Assembly: GCA_937960645.1 (NCBI GenBank)
Contig: CALGPJ010000010.1
Location: 1-56,499 of the forward strand
Source of the DNA: an uncultured Spirochaetia bacterium
Lineage (GTDB): Bacteria > Spirochaetota > Spirochaetia > JABEVK01
Direction of reading: 5' to 3'
DNA length: 56,499 bases
Position numbers and translations under genes: made by a program. The notes below the pieces were generated by a model. The model was not told where the DNA came from. It saw only the letters and a list, made by a program, of their open reading frames with translations, and did no database searches. This document shows, piece after piece, positions 19,780-28,967 of the stretch. Within the stretch, counting starts at the first letter, position 1. Each line of letters begins with the position of its first letter.

Positions 19780-21479
19780 TAGCCGACCTTTCGTTTGAGT
19801 TCGAGCAGCTCCTGGTCGCTCGGACTGAGCCTCAGTGCATCGTCGACCACACGGCGCGCCTGATCGAGTTTACCGATCTTGTAAAGAAGGGAGGCGTACA
19901 AGTGCGCTACCTTGGGCTTGTCCATCCACTTCTGGTAGATCGAACCCAGAAGTTCCTCCGCTTCCACCAGACGGTTGTTTCGGGCGTGATCGACGGCCAC
20001 ACGGATCAGTTCTTTCCAATCGGTTTGTGTTCCCGATCTGTACGCTTCCTGGATTTCGATGTTATCCTTGCCTCGATATTCGATCATCAAGACCGCCTGA
20101 TCATCTCCAGGATCCCTTCCCTGACTGAATTTCTTTACATCCTCCATCAGCCCGTCGACAAAATCTTTGAGATTTTTATGCCGATTTTTGTCCGCATAGC
20201 GCATCAGACGAGGGTGGTCGTACAATTCGTCTTGCGGGTTCATGGCTTCTACCAGTCCATCCGTATAAAGCAAGATGCGCTGGCCCGGTTTGAGTTCCAC
20301 CTGCTCGGATCGGTAGGTGACCTCCTCGAAATAGCCGATGAAGGGATTGGGGTTTCCCAGCTGGACAATGTCTTTCTGATGGGGGTGCAGAAGCAGGGCC
20401 GGATGGTGCCCCGCATTCGTGAAACTGAACACGCCCGTCTCCAGATCCAGGATGCCCAGGTAGGCAGTCAAATAATGGGAGCGGTCCTCCCCCAGAAGGC
20501 GGATGATGTCCGCGTTTACCTGGGCGCAAATCTCTCCGGGCGATATCCCGTAATTGGCGTGGGTGTTGAAACTAACCTTGGCCATGGTCGTCACCATCGC
20601 GGCGGCGACACCGTGCCCCGAGACGTCGGCAATCAGAAAGCCATAGCTGTTACGTCCAATCCTGAGGATATCGAAAAAGTCTCCCCCGACGGTATCCAGG
20701 GATTTATAGGTGCTGGAAAAATCCAGCTCTTTGCGTTTGGGATAAGTTTTTTCGTTGGGGAGGATGTTGAGCTGGATCCGCTGCGCCAGGCGGAGGTTTT
20801 TCTCGATTTCTTCCTGTCGTGCAAAGAGTTTGATATTCGCCTCGGCAAGTTCCTGAGTCCGCTGCTCCACCCGTTGCTCCAGGGTTTCGTTGTACGCCTT
20901 GAGCTCCTTCAACAGCCCCTTGTTTGTTCGATCGATGACGAAGACCATGTAGTTGATCGTCAAAATCAGGGTCAGTGTCGTAAGAAAGTTGCGCATCAGC
21001 TCACCTTCAAACCCGCCGAGCACCGGTACGTAGGTAGTAAAGGTCCCCACGAAATAAATCGTGAGGCTTCCGAGCAGGAAAGAAGGTATCTGCCAGGCAT
21101 GCAGGCTGATCATGCCGTTGGCGATGATGGCGCTCCCCACGTACAGGGCGAAGCGGTACATGTCGGAAGGCTCATCCACCGGCAAGAGAATGCCCACCCA
21201 AAACACTTCCAGGATGAGCCCCAGGCTCGAGAAGTAGGAGGCGAGTTTGTAATGTTGAAATCGCACGAGGAAAAGCGACGCGACGAAGACCAGCGAAGTA
21301 ACACTCACTGCAAGAAAGAACACGCGGCTACGCTCCGGATCGTTGATGTAGCGCAGGGCGCTGGCGATGATTAAGTAAACCGGGAGCATGATGTCAGTCA
21401 GAATCAGAGGGCCGATGCGCTTGGCGACATCGAGAGGTATGGACTTCTCATGCTTCTCGGGGAAAAAGATTCGGATCAT
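19779..21479 (-). CDS. Membrane RsbU/SpoIIE-type serine phosphatase with TPR-like tail
   Basis: A protein of 566 residues. The first 180 form about six membrane helices, followed by a coiled coil (about 190-240, with NETLEQRVEQRTQELAEA). The catalytic domain (about 255-470) is of the PP2C-like SpoIIE type: LDTVGGDFFDI, IADVSGHGVAAAMVTTMAK, TNAGHHPALLL and DDQAVLMI carry the metal-binding Asp residues and conserved Gly. The last 85 residues resemble TPR helices. Such proteins dephosphorylate anti-sigma-factor antagonists or similar STAS partners after a membrane signal. No partner gene is nearby. The ATG has GGGAGG upstream, and a TATAAT lies about 20 bases before it. Confidence 0.88.
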   Translation of the reverse strand: MIRIFFPEKHEKSIPLDVAKRIGPLILTDIMLPVYLIIASALRYINDPERSRVFFLAVSVTSLVFVASLFLVRFQHYKLASYFSSLGLILEVFWVGILLPVDEPSDMYRFALYVGSAIIANGMISLHAWQIPSFLLGSLTIYFVGTFTTYVPVLGGFEGELMRNFLTTLTLILTINYMVFVIDRTNKGLLKELKAYNETLEQRVEQRTQELAEANIKLFARQEEIEKNLRLAQRIQLNILPNEKTYPKRKELDFSSTYKSLDTVGGDFFDILRIGRNSYGFLIADVSGHGVAAAMVTTMAKVSFNTHANYGISPGEICAQVNADIIRLLGEDRSHYLTAYLGILDLETGVFSFTNAGHHPALLLHPHQKDIVQLGNPNPFIGYFEEVTYRSEQVELKPGQRILLYTDGLVEAMNPQDELYDHPRLMRYADKNRHKNLKDFVDGLMEDVKKFSQGRDPGDDQAVLMIEYRGKDNIEIQEAYRSGTQTDWKELIRVAVDHARNNRLVEAEELLGSIYQKWMDKPKVAHLYASLLYKIGKLDQARRVVDDALRLSPSDQELLELKRKVG

Positions 21480-21568
21480 GAACGACCTCCCATCAAATTA
21501 TATAACATGAAACATCGATGGGGAGAAAAATTCAAGGCGATCGAAACAAACAAGTGTTTTACGGGAGT

Positions 21569-23140
21569 CTAAATAAAAATCCGGTAATCGAGATGAGGGA
21601 AAATGCCGTTCTGTTTTTCCAAATTGGTCAGCCATTCGGTGTCGAGTTTGTTCCCCGAGAGGCTTTCATAGATGTTGGTAAAATTGAGAACGTGGCTGCG
21701 GAAACGGGATTTGGCGTAATCTGCTGTAGCCCCGGTTTTGATCATCATGGGCCAATCGGAGGCCTGGGCCAGGATGATCTCCCGGGCCGCCTGGTTCAGG
21801 GCTCGTTCACGTCTGCCGGTCTCGTCCGGAAACCGCCGAAGGAGTTCGAAAAACCGATCGAGGGCCCGGTAACTGTGGCGATACACCCAATCGTTGCTGC
21901 CGTCCAGCCAGACCTCCGAAAAGCCACCGGTGCCCCAGCTGGAATAGATCGGGCCAAGAGTTTGGTATTTGGCATCGAGGTCGAGATCGCTGGGGCGAAT
22001 GAACTCCAACTGAGCGATGGTCGATGCCTGAATGAACAGCTCTTCCAACCAGGAAACACCCTCGAACCACCAATGTCCCAAAAGTTCGGCATCCAGGGGG
22101 ATGGTGAAAATCGGCTCGAAATGGTGTCCGTGCTTTTGAAGGTTTTCAACGGTGAGCTTGCGATTGTAAAGAAAATTGCCGGCGTGTTCTTTGACCTTGA
22201 TCAGGGCCGCCTGGGGATCGTAATACTCCTTGATATTGGTTTTTCCGGTGACCCTGAAGTATTTGTAACCCGTCATCGAGGGGTTATTCCCCGAGTAGAG
22301 ATACGGACCGACGTAGTCCATCGGGAGGTCGTAGCCGATGTCCCGATAAAAATCACGGTAAACAGGGTCGGCGGGGTAGCCGTAATCCTTGTCCCAGACG
22401 TCGTTCGAGGATCCCAGATGACGCGCAAAACCGATCAATCCTGCCGGGGTACGAATCGGGGCCAAAACGCCATGTTGCGGCCGGGATTCACCCAGGAGTA
22501 CCCCGTGAGCCGCAAGGAAAATGTACTTGATTCGGGTCTTGGCGATGATGCCGTCCAACCCCGGATAGTAGCCGTTTTCAGCGAGCCAAAGACCTGAAGG
22601 TTCCTGACCAAAGTACTGATAGTGGTTTTCGATAGCAACCTTCAACTGTCCTAGAAGGTTCTTGGGATAGGCCTGGTACAGGGGAGCGAAGGGATAGGCT
22701 GCCAAACTCGTGATGATGTCCAGGTGACCTGCCTTTTGAAAATATTGAAATCCCTTCAGGATGTTCCCGTTATAGAGATCGTTGAAATCCTCACGGTTTT
22801 TACTGAACAGATCGAGATAGAGGCGCGCCAGGTCTTCTTCACGCGTGCCGCGCGTCCGTTCGATTTCTTTTCTACCCAGCTCGATTTTTCGTTCCAGATA
22901 ATCGCGGTAACGAGCTTGCAAGGTCTTGTCGGCGAGCATGGTGACCAGGGTTGGGCTCAGACTGATGGTGAGTTTGAACGGTATCTTCCTGTTTTCGAGC
23001 CGTTGAAAAACGCGTAACAGGGGGAGATAGGTGTCGTCGATTGCCTCGAATAGCCAGGTCTCTTCAAATAAAATTTGCTTACCCGGCGAACGGACATAGG
23101 GCAGGTGGGCGTTTAACACCAGGTTGAGCTTGAAGTTCAT
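21569..23140 (-). CDS. GH57 1,4-alpha-glucan branching enzyme
   Basis: This enzyme makes alpha-1,6 branches in glycogen by cutting and rejoining alpha-1,4 chains. It has 523 residues; the GH57 fold starts with LNLVLNAHLPYVRSPG and carries the segments PSGLWLAENGYYPG (nucleophile Glu region) and PLDAELLGHWWFEG (acid Asp region). A C-terminal DUF1957 helical domain follows, including SNDWVYRHSYRALDR. It is distinct from the GH13 branching enzyme GlgB. The ATG at 23140 shares a base with the stop of the DUF4912 gene (TGATG); a GTG one codon earlier is also possible. The two form a coupled pair driven from the promoter at 23908-23936. Confidence 0.92.
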   Translation of the reverse strand: MNFKLNLVLNAHLPYVRSPGKQILFEETWLFEAIDDTYLPLLRVFQRLENRKIPFKLTISLSPTLVTMLADKTLQARYRDYLERKIELGRKEIERTRGTREEDLARLYLDLFSKNREDFNDLYNGNILKGFQYFQKAGHLDIITSLAAYPFAPLYQAYPKNLLGQLKVAIENHYQYFGQEPSGLWLAENGYYPGLDGIIAKTRIKYIFLAAHGVLLGESRPQHGVLAPIRTPAGLIGFARHLGSSNDVWDKDYGYPADPVYRDFYRDIGYDLPMDYVGPYLYSGNNPSMTGYKYFRVTGKTNIKEYYDPQAALIKVKEHAGNFLYNRKLTVENLQKHGHHFEPIFTIPLDAELLGHWWFEGVSWLEELFIQASTIAQLEFIRPSDLDLDAKYQTLGPIYSSWGTGGFSEVWLDGSNDWVYRHSYRALDRFFELLRRFPDETGRRERALNQAAREIILAQASDWPMMIKTGATADYAKSRFRSHVLNFTNIYESLSGNKLDTEWLTNLEKQNGIFPHLDYRIFI

Positions 23141-23883
23141 CACTCCTCACTCCATTCGCTCAGACGATAAGGGTTGGACTTCTCGATGTCCTGCTGGTTC
23201 TGCTCGAGCCGTTTCATCGGTTCGGTTTCGAAGAAATTGGAAGCCTCGAGAATGGCCAGGTAGGCAGGATCGTTCACCCGAGAAAGCTCGTTTATCCGAT
23301 CCTGGACCGGAGGAGAATAAATGATGGAACTTTGGGTCAGGACAGTCCGTTCGGTGGCCAAAACAACGAGGATTTCAACCTGATAGTAGTAGCCCTGTTT
23401 GGGAAGCTGGATATATCGGCTCCCCAGGCGGGAATCGAGCATGATTCGATACGTCGTGTTCATCGGCCCGTTGATTTCCGGGGTCTGGTTTTCCATGAGT
23501 TGGAGGAAAAACCCTTTGAAACCGCCATGTTTCGCGTAGTTTTGCCAGGTGATGGATTTGATTTCCCAAAAGCAAAAGGCCCAATCCGGGTCCCGCAGCA
23601 ACAAACCACAATAGGTATCCTCATAAGATTCCTGAAGTTCCCGGTCCTTCGGCATTTCAGAGGGCTGAGTCCACGCATCATCCGCAAATCCAAACTTACT
23701 TCGTTCAATTTGAATGATGAGAGAATGGAGCTTCTGCTTTTCTTTTTCTTCTTCTTCGTAGACTTCTATCAGGGCGGCGATGAGATCGCTTCGTGACATT
23801 CCCGGGAGGATGTCGATTTCCTCTTTTTGACAAAGTGCCTCGAGAGATTTATCATCGAGTTCGTTCAGCCTTGTAACGGTCAT
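23140..23883 (-). CDS. DUF4912 protein with a Rho/SAP-like N-terminal motif
   Basis: A soluble protein of 247 residues. Residues 1-45 form a short helical motif (ELDDKSLEALCQKEEIDILPGMSRSDLIAAL) of the Rho-N/SAP kind, followed by a Glu/Lys-rich helix. The rest matches DUF4912, with PDWAFCFWEI, a Tyr/Trp-rich beta region and GYYYQVEILVV. DUF4912 genes are commonly neighbours of GH57 branching enzymes; from that context a glucan-binding or regulatory role is inferred. No catalytic residues are visible. It is the first gene of the two-gene glycogen operon. Confidence 0.85.
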   Translation of the reverse strand: MTVTRLNELDDKSLEALCQKEEIDILPGMSRSDLIAALIEVYEEEEKEKQKLHSLIIQIERSKFGFADDAWTQPSEMPKDRELQESYEDTYCGLLLRDPDWAFCFWEIKSITWQNYAKHGGFKGFFLQLMENQTPEINGPMNTTYRIMLDSRLGSRYIQLPKQGYYYQVEILVVLATERTVLTQSSIIYSPPVQDRINELSRVNDPAYLAILEASNFFETEPMKRLEQNQQDIEKSNPYRLSEWSEE

Positions 23884-23907
23884 ATCATGAAGTCCATTTT
23901 GAACGTC

Positions 23908-23936
23908 AGATTAGATAAAGTCAAAAATACTGTCAA
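23908..23936 (-). promoter_or_regulatory. Strong sigma-70-type promoter of the DUF4912-GH57 operon
   Basis: On the minus strand a perfect TTGACA (23936-23931), 17 bases of A/T-rich spacer and TAATCT (23913-23908) precede the DUF4912 start by about 25 bases. It sits in the 64-base gap shared with the divergent GH57 gene. Confidence 0.75.
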
Positions 23937-23947
23937 GGGGAACAACA

Positions 23948-26230
23948 GTGTCCGTACAGGTTCTTTACCATCTTCACTTTTCCGATGAGCCCAGGATCAA
24001 TCCCTGGTTGGGCGTCGAGGGGGAGCCTCCGGGTTACAGGGTCACCCCCTCCCTGGAAGAAATGATGAAGCGGGTTTGGGGAGCACATACCGCCAGCCGG
24101 GTGATCGCCCCCGACGGGATGATCGAAAACATCGTCAACAACCTTTCCTGGTGCTCGTTCAGCTTTGCCCCGGAAGTGCTCACGATCCTCAAAAACAGGG
24201 CACCGAACGTCTATCATCGTATCCTGGATGCCGATCAACGCAGTACAAGGCGTTTGGGTTGGGGAAATGCCGTGGCGACTAGCTTCAGCGGCGCCATCCT
24301 CCCCCTGCTCTCGCCCCAAGCCATCGAGCTGGACATCGTCCTGGGACTCCTTTTTTTTGAAGACACTTTTCAACGCAAGGCTCGAGGGTTTTGGTGCCCC
24401 GAGTTGGCCATCAGCAACTATGTCGCGGACGTACTCCTGGCAAACGGCATCTCATACACCTTTGTTTCTCCCTGGCAGATCCAGGCAATTTCCGAGGAGG
24501 GCACCGGCCGATGGCAGGTGATCGGCCCCCACTCCTATGATGGCTACCCTGTGCTCAGGCTCAAACGCCCCAGGGGAACGCTGCATCTGCTCGTGTTCCA
24601 CCCCGATCTTCACCAGAACGTGCTGGAGGGGACGATTCTTCATCACTCGCAGTCCCTCGAGGACAAAATCCGGCTTGTCTCGGAAAAGAGTAAGAACCTG
24701 GTCATCGACGCCCACCACGGCGAGCATTTTGGTTTCACGGAACCCTACGCCGACATGTGCCTGGCCGACCTCATCCATCGGACCCAGGCGGCCACGGACT
24801 TTAGCTGGGTCAACGGTGATGTCGTGCTGGAGAAGGCCCGACCTTCCCAACTTGCCAAACTGAAGCGCGGCGAGGGGGAGTTCGGCACCAGTTGGAGCTG
24901 TGTTCACGGTCTGGCCCGGTGGTATCGGGATTGCGGTTGCCGCTCCCATTCCGAGCCGAATTGGCACCAGGCCTGGAGGGCCCCCCTCAAGGACCTGCAG
25001 TATCGCGCCTTTGATCGTGTATTTCAAAAATCCTGCGAGATCATTTCCAGTGATCCCCAAGAGCTTGGCTCGAGGATTCTAAGGGCCATCATGATGGCTC
25101 CTGCACCCGGCCACGAATCTCCCGACAGAGACCAATTCCTGGCAGCCTGGGCCCTCGCTCTTGCCTATAAGGGACTGCATCAAAGCGCCTGGTACTATGC
25201 CGACCCTTTTCAAAACCCCTGCCTCCGGGCCCTGGGGAACATGCTCCGTGCCCTCGAGATCCTCGAACACCGGTTGGGTTCCGAATCGATCCGAGACTAC
25301 CTGGATGACCTCAGCAAGATTCCATCCAATCTCGGTGGATCGGACTTCGGTCTCAAGGACCTGGTTCTCAAGCGGGAGCGCCGCAGTCCCTCCTACATCG
25401 CTGTTTCCGTGATTCTCCAGCGGATTCAGGGCAACCCTACACCCTTGACCACGGGATTTTGGCGGGTGCAGGAATCGGAGCTGACCGAAAAATCTCTGGA
25501 CTCGCAAAACCGAATCTACGGGGGCAGGGTTTTGTTGCACGACCAGCTTCTGGACGAGAAGCACGAATTCCAGTTTACCTTCACCGAAGATTTAATGGCA
25601 GGACTTTCCCTGGAGTTGACCAGACCCCAGCAGGGTACTCGCGAAACGATCGATTTCCGCCACCTCGATCAGAACGAAGGGAAACGCCTCCTGGCCTGGA
25701 TCATCGGCAAGATGCTGCAGCTCATCGCGCCGATAGGATCGGAGATTTACTCGACCCTGAAACAGGTCAGCGCCTGGTTTCGTTTTTTTCACGAGCCCAT
25801 TCCCGAAGCCTTGCAATACCTGACCCAGGACCTAATTAGCCGGCGTCTCCAACAACTCGATGTCTCTCTCGAGTCCTGGCAGATTTGGGACGAGGAGTTT
25901 CGATTTGCCCAGGAGCATGGGTTGAATCTGGAGAAAGAGAGCCTGCGCCGCAGGGTGAGCCACATGATCAGCGGCATCGTCTCGGCACCGGATTCTCTTA
26001 GCGACGCGGCTACCGTGAAGAAACTGGAATCGATTTTGAATCACACTCGGCAGTGGAACATCGAGCCTGATCTCACCATTCCCCAGAACATCCTTTGGGC
26101 GCAATTGCGGTGGTGGGGCAGCGTCGTGGAAAACAAGGGGGGCAAGCTATCTCGTCAAGACAAAAACAGGCAGGAGCTGTTGTTTCATTGTGCCCGACTG
26201 ATCGGGATCAAACCTACCCTGCCCGCCTAG
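23948..26230 (+). CDS. GH57-type glycoside hydrolase, DUF3536 family
   Basis: A protein of 760 residues. The N-terminal half is a GH57-like barrel: YHLHFSDEPRINPWLGVE at the start, NNLSWCSFSFAPEVLTIL, ARGFWCPELAISNYVADVL and VIDAHHGEHFGFTE. The C-terminal half fits DUF3536, a large helical domain. Members accompany glycogen genes, but their reaction is not established to my knowledge. The start is GTG with AAGGGG before it. The gene is divergent from DUF4912-GH57 and so plausibly co-regulated. Its 3' end overlaps the leftward methyltransferase gene by 17 bases. No signal peptide, so it acts on cytoplasmic glucan. Confidence 0.85.
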   Translation: MSVQVLYHLHFSDEPRINPWLGVEGEPPGYRVTPSLEEMMKRVWGAHTASRVIAPDGMIENIVNNLSWCSFSFAPEVLTILKNRAPNVYHRILDADQRSTRRLGWGNAVATSFSGAILPLLSPQAIELDIVLGLLFFEDTFQRKARGFWCPELAISNYVADVLLANGISYTFVSPWQIQAISEEGTGRWQVIGPHSYDGYPVLRLKRPRGTLHLLVFHPDLHQNVLEGTILHHSQSLEDKIRLVSEKSKNLVIDAHHGEHFGFTEPYADMCLADLIHRTQAATDFSWVNGDVVLEKARPSQLAKLKRGEGEFGTSWSCVHGLARWYRDCGCRSHSEPNWHQAWRAPLKDLQYRAFDRVFQKSCEIISSDPQELGSRILRAIMMAPAPGHESPDRDQFLAAWALALAYKGLHQSAWYYADPFQNPCLRALGNMLRALEILEHRLGSESIRDYLDDLSKIPSNLGGSDFGLKDLVLKRERRSPSYIAVSVILQRIQGNPTPLTTGFWRVQESELTEKSLDSQNRIYGGRVLLHDQLLDEKHEFQFTFTEDLMAGLSLELTRPQQGTRETIDFRHLDQNEGKRLLAWIIGKMLQLIAPIGSEIYSTLKQVSAWFRFFHEPIPEALQYLTQDLISRRLQQLDVSLESWQIWDEEFRFAQEHGLNLEKESLRRRVSHMISGIVSAPDSLSDAATVKKLESILNHTRQWNIEPDLTIPQNILWAQLRWWGSVVENKGGKLSRQDKNRQELLFHCARLIGIKPTLPA

Positions 26231-27056
26231 CCCGAATCATCATCACGTCCCCAAACCCCAGTTTTTTTGCCAGGGGATCGACGAAGGTTTTGACCCATTT
26301 CGGCGCTGTTCCCACTCCCAGTCCTCCCCAGGTCTGAAACCGAAGAGGTATCAACCCCGCTCTGCGGCAGAGGCGGACCAGGGTTTTACGAGAGAACAGG
26401 TAAAGGTGGTCGGCGATGGCGCTGCGCCAGCGGGTCTTGAAGAGTCGGGCCTGCAGCCCCGTGTACCGGGGAGTGACGATGAACGCCTGTCCCTCCGGCT
26501 TGAGCAGGCGCGCTACCTTACTCAGAAAGGCGAAGGGATCGTTGACATGTTCGATAACGTGGCTGAAATGAATGGCATCGAAGCTGTTTTCCGAAAACGG
26601 GGAAGACTCCAGGTTCCCGAGGAAGACGTCGAGTCCCCGTTTTTCTCGGGCGTGACGCGCACTGGGTTCGCAGACCTCGACCCCCTGCGTTTCCCAACCC
26701 CTTTGCCGCATTTCCTGGAGCAAGCGGCCGGTAGCACACCCGATATCCAGAAAGCGTTTGGTTCGGGGAAGCGATGCTTCGAATTCCTCAAAACCGACAT
26801 CCCTCAGGCCGAGCATCATGAGGCCAAAAAAGTTCTCTTCGTTTGCCAGTTCGTATTGGTAATATTCCTCGGCGTACCGGCTAAGTATATCTTTGGGAAT
26901 GGGCTGTGGATTCTGGTACAAAACCCCGCAATCCAGACATTTCTGGAATTGATACGTCCCGCAATCCCAATAGAGGCGATAACGGTTGCTGCCGCACACC
27001 GCACAGCGGATGGGAAGGAGGGTCTCGCCCTCGGGGGCCGTCGAGAAAGTTTTCAT
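26214..27056 (-). CDS. SAM-dependent methyltransferase with N-terminal zinc-finger motif
   Basis: A protein of 280 residues. Residues 17-45 contain two CxxC pairs (CAVCGSN and CLDCGVLYQNPQP), a zinc-ribbon found at the start of many class I methyltransferases of secondary or surface-glycan pathways. The SAM-binding core follows: FLDIGCATGRLLQEM (motif I), then a conserved FSHVIEHVNDPFAFL and LLKPEGQAFIVTP. The substrate is unknown; the fold group includes sugar C-methyltransferases and O-methyltransferases. It overlaps the preceding gene by 4 bases (ATGA) and is the last gene of the operon that begins with cheW. Confidence 0.86.
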   Translation of the reverse strand: MKTFSTAPEGETLLPIRCAVCGSNRYRLYWDCGTYQFQKCLDCGVLYQNPQPIPKDILSRYAEEYYQYELANEENFFGLMMLGLRDVGFEEFEASLPRTKRFLDIGCATGRLLQEMRQRGWETQGVEVCEPSARHAREKRGLDVFLGNLESSPFSENSFDAIHFSHVIEHVNDPFAFLSKVARLLKPEGQAFIVTPRYTGLQARLFKTRWRSAIADHLYLFSRKTLVRLCRRAGLIPLRFQTWGGLGVGTAPKWVKTFVDPLAKKLGFGDVMMIRARRAG

Positions 27057-27901
27057 GGGCGGCGGCCCACGACTCGAAAAAGTTGGCTAACGTTACGATT
27101 ATTGAAAGCGACCGCCGTAACCTCGAAGGTGTTGAGTCCTACGTTGACGAAGACCGTCCCCAAATCGTATTCCTGGTTGTTCCTGACCCAGGCACTCAAA
27201 ACCTGGCCATCCCGAAGCCGGGGGCCCTCTGGAGTCCATTCCGCCTGATCCAATTTCCACTCTCGGGTTTCTACGGCATCGACGGTCAGGCTCCAGGATC
27301 GCAGGGGCCGCCGAATTACCGCGCCCCCGTCCCCCTGTTCCTGATCCACAGCGACCATTCGGATATTGTAAAATCCCGCGGGAAGAAGGTTTTGAGCGTA
27401 AAGCGGGAACTCCTGGCCGGCGGTGTCGCGAAGGGTCACTGAAATGAAACGAGGGCTGGCTTCGAGATTGGGTGTCGGCAGGAAATCCAGGGGATTAACG
27501 AAATGCCGGTTATCTCGAATCACGAGGAGCTGCAAACCCCGTTGCATATCGGTCGTTTCACCCACACGTTCACCTGCCTGAAGCCTGAGTTTGAACTTAA
27601 TCGACTCCTGAAGACGCAGACCGGACAAAATGCTCCTGATGCCCTCGGGGTGTTCCGATACCAAAAACTGTCCGTTGGGATAGGGAAGGTTTCGGCGAAA
27701 ATCGGCGTGGCTCAACGACAAAAAAAGGATCTCTCCCTGTTGCAGAGCGCCTACCTCGGGAGTGAAGGGCTGAACGGTGAGGCCCCGGGAAACCCCCTCC
27801 GGGGTAGTTTGCAGATAATTCACGAGGAGTCGTTTGGGCGGCGAGGGCCACTGAAACGACAAACAGACGACGCAGCCAATCAGGATCGGCAGCCTATTCA
27901 A
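27053..27901 (-). CDS. Secreted protein of unknown function
   Basis: I do not recognise this family. The 282-residue product starts with a signal-like segment (LPILIGCVVCLSFQWPS), which could be a cleaved signal or an anchor. The remainder is mostly beta-type with few cysteines. It contains DTAGQEFPLYAQNLLPAGFYNIRM and a terminal RVVGRRP. The two halves may be separate beta-sandwich domains binding envelope components. The TTG start overlaps the stop of the previous gene (TTGA) and has CGGAG at good spacing, so it depends on coupled translation. Its neighbour is a membrane-anchored propeller-like protein, so the two may form one periplasmic complex. Confidence 0.65.
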   Translation of the reverse strand: MNRLPILIGCVVCLSFQWPSPPKRLLVNYLQTTPEGVSRGLTVQPFTPEVGALQQGEILFLSLSHADFRRNLPYPNGQFLVSEHPEGIRSILSGLRLQESIKFKLRLQAGERVGETTDMQRGLQLLVIRDNRHFVNPLDFLPTPNLEASPRFISVTLRDTAGQEFPLYAQNLLPAGFYNIRMVAVDQEQGDGGAVIRRPLRSWSLTVDAVETREWKLDQAEWTPEGPRLRDGQVLSAWVRNNQEYDLGTVFVNVGLNTFEVTAVAFNNRNVSQLFRVVGRRP

Positions 27902-28965
27902 CGCAGACTCCGTTCGAACACCTTGAGCGCCCCATCACGGATAAAGAAAAACCGATCCCCAAATCGGGCGCCCCAGGGAAGTTGTGTCGGGGAGGGGATG
28001 AGAACGCGTGACAATCCCTGTTGGGTGAAAATATGCCAGGTTAGCCGCCCCTGATGATAGAGCGCCAGCAGGATTTCGGGAACATCCCCAAGCAACTCGG
28101 CGTGTGCGACATCGCCCATCGCCTCTTTGACGATGCTCCATTCGGACAAGACTCGACGCACCTGAAATCTCTGGCCATCACGATCGCTAAACAGGTAGTG
28201 TTCCTCATCGAGCCACCTGAGTTCGGTAGAGAACCTTCGGTTATCTTCCACCCTTTCGTGCTGGATGGGCTTGTAATCTTCCAGCCCCTTTTCCAAAATC
28301 ACGAGACGTTTGGGCTCCAGTCCCGACAGCACCAACACCCGCCGACCGCTGGGGCTCAGTGCCACTTGATAGATCACCTCGTAACGGCTTCCCCCAGGCC
28401 GAAAGCTCGATACCACCTTGCCCTGGCGGTCGTAAATCTCCACCAGGCCCGAAGCGTCGCCAGCGGCCAGAAGATCGGCGGACTGGGAGAAGCAAGTCAG
28501 GGGCGAGCTTCGTGTCCGTGACCATAACATCGTTCCCTTATCATCGAGAATCTGTAAACCGAGGTAGCTCTCCATCGGGCTAATCTTCCAATTGCCGGAC
28601 ACGAACACCGGCGAGGGCCATTCATAGTCGATGACTCCACCGGTTTGAAGCTGTTTAATTTTGCGATTGGCCGAGTCGCTGATAATGACCTCTTTTTCCG
28701 TACCGGAAATGTAGCCGGAGAAGCGCTCGTACCACTCTACCTTTCCTGCGGAGCTGAGGTATCCGACGTATTCGCCGTTGTTAAAAAAACAGCCTTCGGC
28801 ATTTAGAGGAAATACGGGTGGCACGGAAGAAAATTCGGTGGAAGATACGGGACGCCAAAACGTGGTGGGCCCCAATCTATCGGCAATCAGCAGCCGATGG
28901 ATAAGAGAAAAGAGAATGCATACGGCAAGGATCAATCCCCGGGGGACTTTGTTTGTTTGCTCCAC
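27898..28965 (-). CDS. Membrane-anchored beta-propeller-like protein of unknown function
   Basis: The product has 355 residues. One N-terminal membrane helix (GLILAVCILFSLIHRLLI) is followed by repeated beta-strand units with WD/PQQ-propeller character. Examples are ADLLAAGDASGLVEIYDRQGKVVSSF, YQVALSPSGRRVLVLSG and LRWLDEEHYLFSDRDG. The units are about 40-50 residues long, enough for six or seven blades. It probably faces the periplasm and binds a partner; no enzyme residues are evident. The GTG start is close to the upstream stop (2 bases between). I regard it as a spirochaete-type conserved protein, but that is from context. Confidence 0.65.
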   Translation of the reverse strand: MEQTNKVPRGLILAVCILFSLIHRLLIADRLGPTTFWRPVSSTEFSSVPPVFPLNAEGCFFNNGEYVGYLSSAGKVEWYERFSGYISGTEKEVIISDSANRKIKQLQTGGVIDYEWPSPVFVSGNWKISPMESYLGLQILDDKGTMLWSRTRSSPLTCFSQSADLLAAGDASGLVEIYDRQGKVVSSFRPGGSRYEVIYQVALSPSGRRVLVLSGLEPKRLVILEKGLEDYKPIQHERVEDNRRFSTELRWLDEEHYLFSDRDGQRFQVRRVLSEWSIVKEAMGDVAHAELLGDVPEILLALYHQGRLTWHIFTQQGLSRVLIPSPTQLPWGARFGDRFFFIRDGALKVFERSLR

Positions 28966-28967
28966 AC

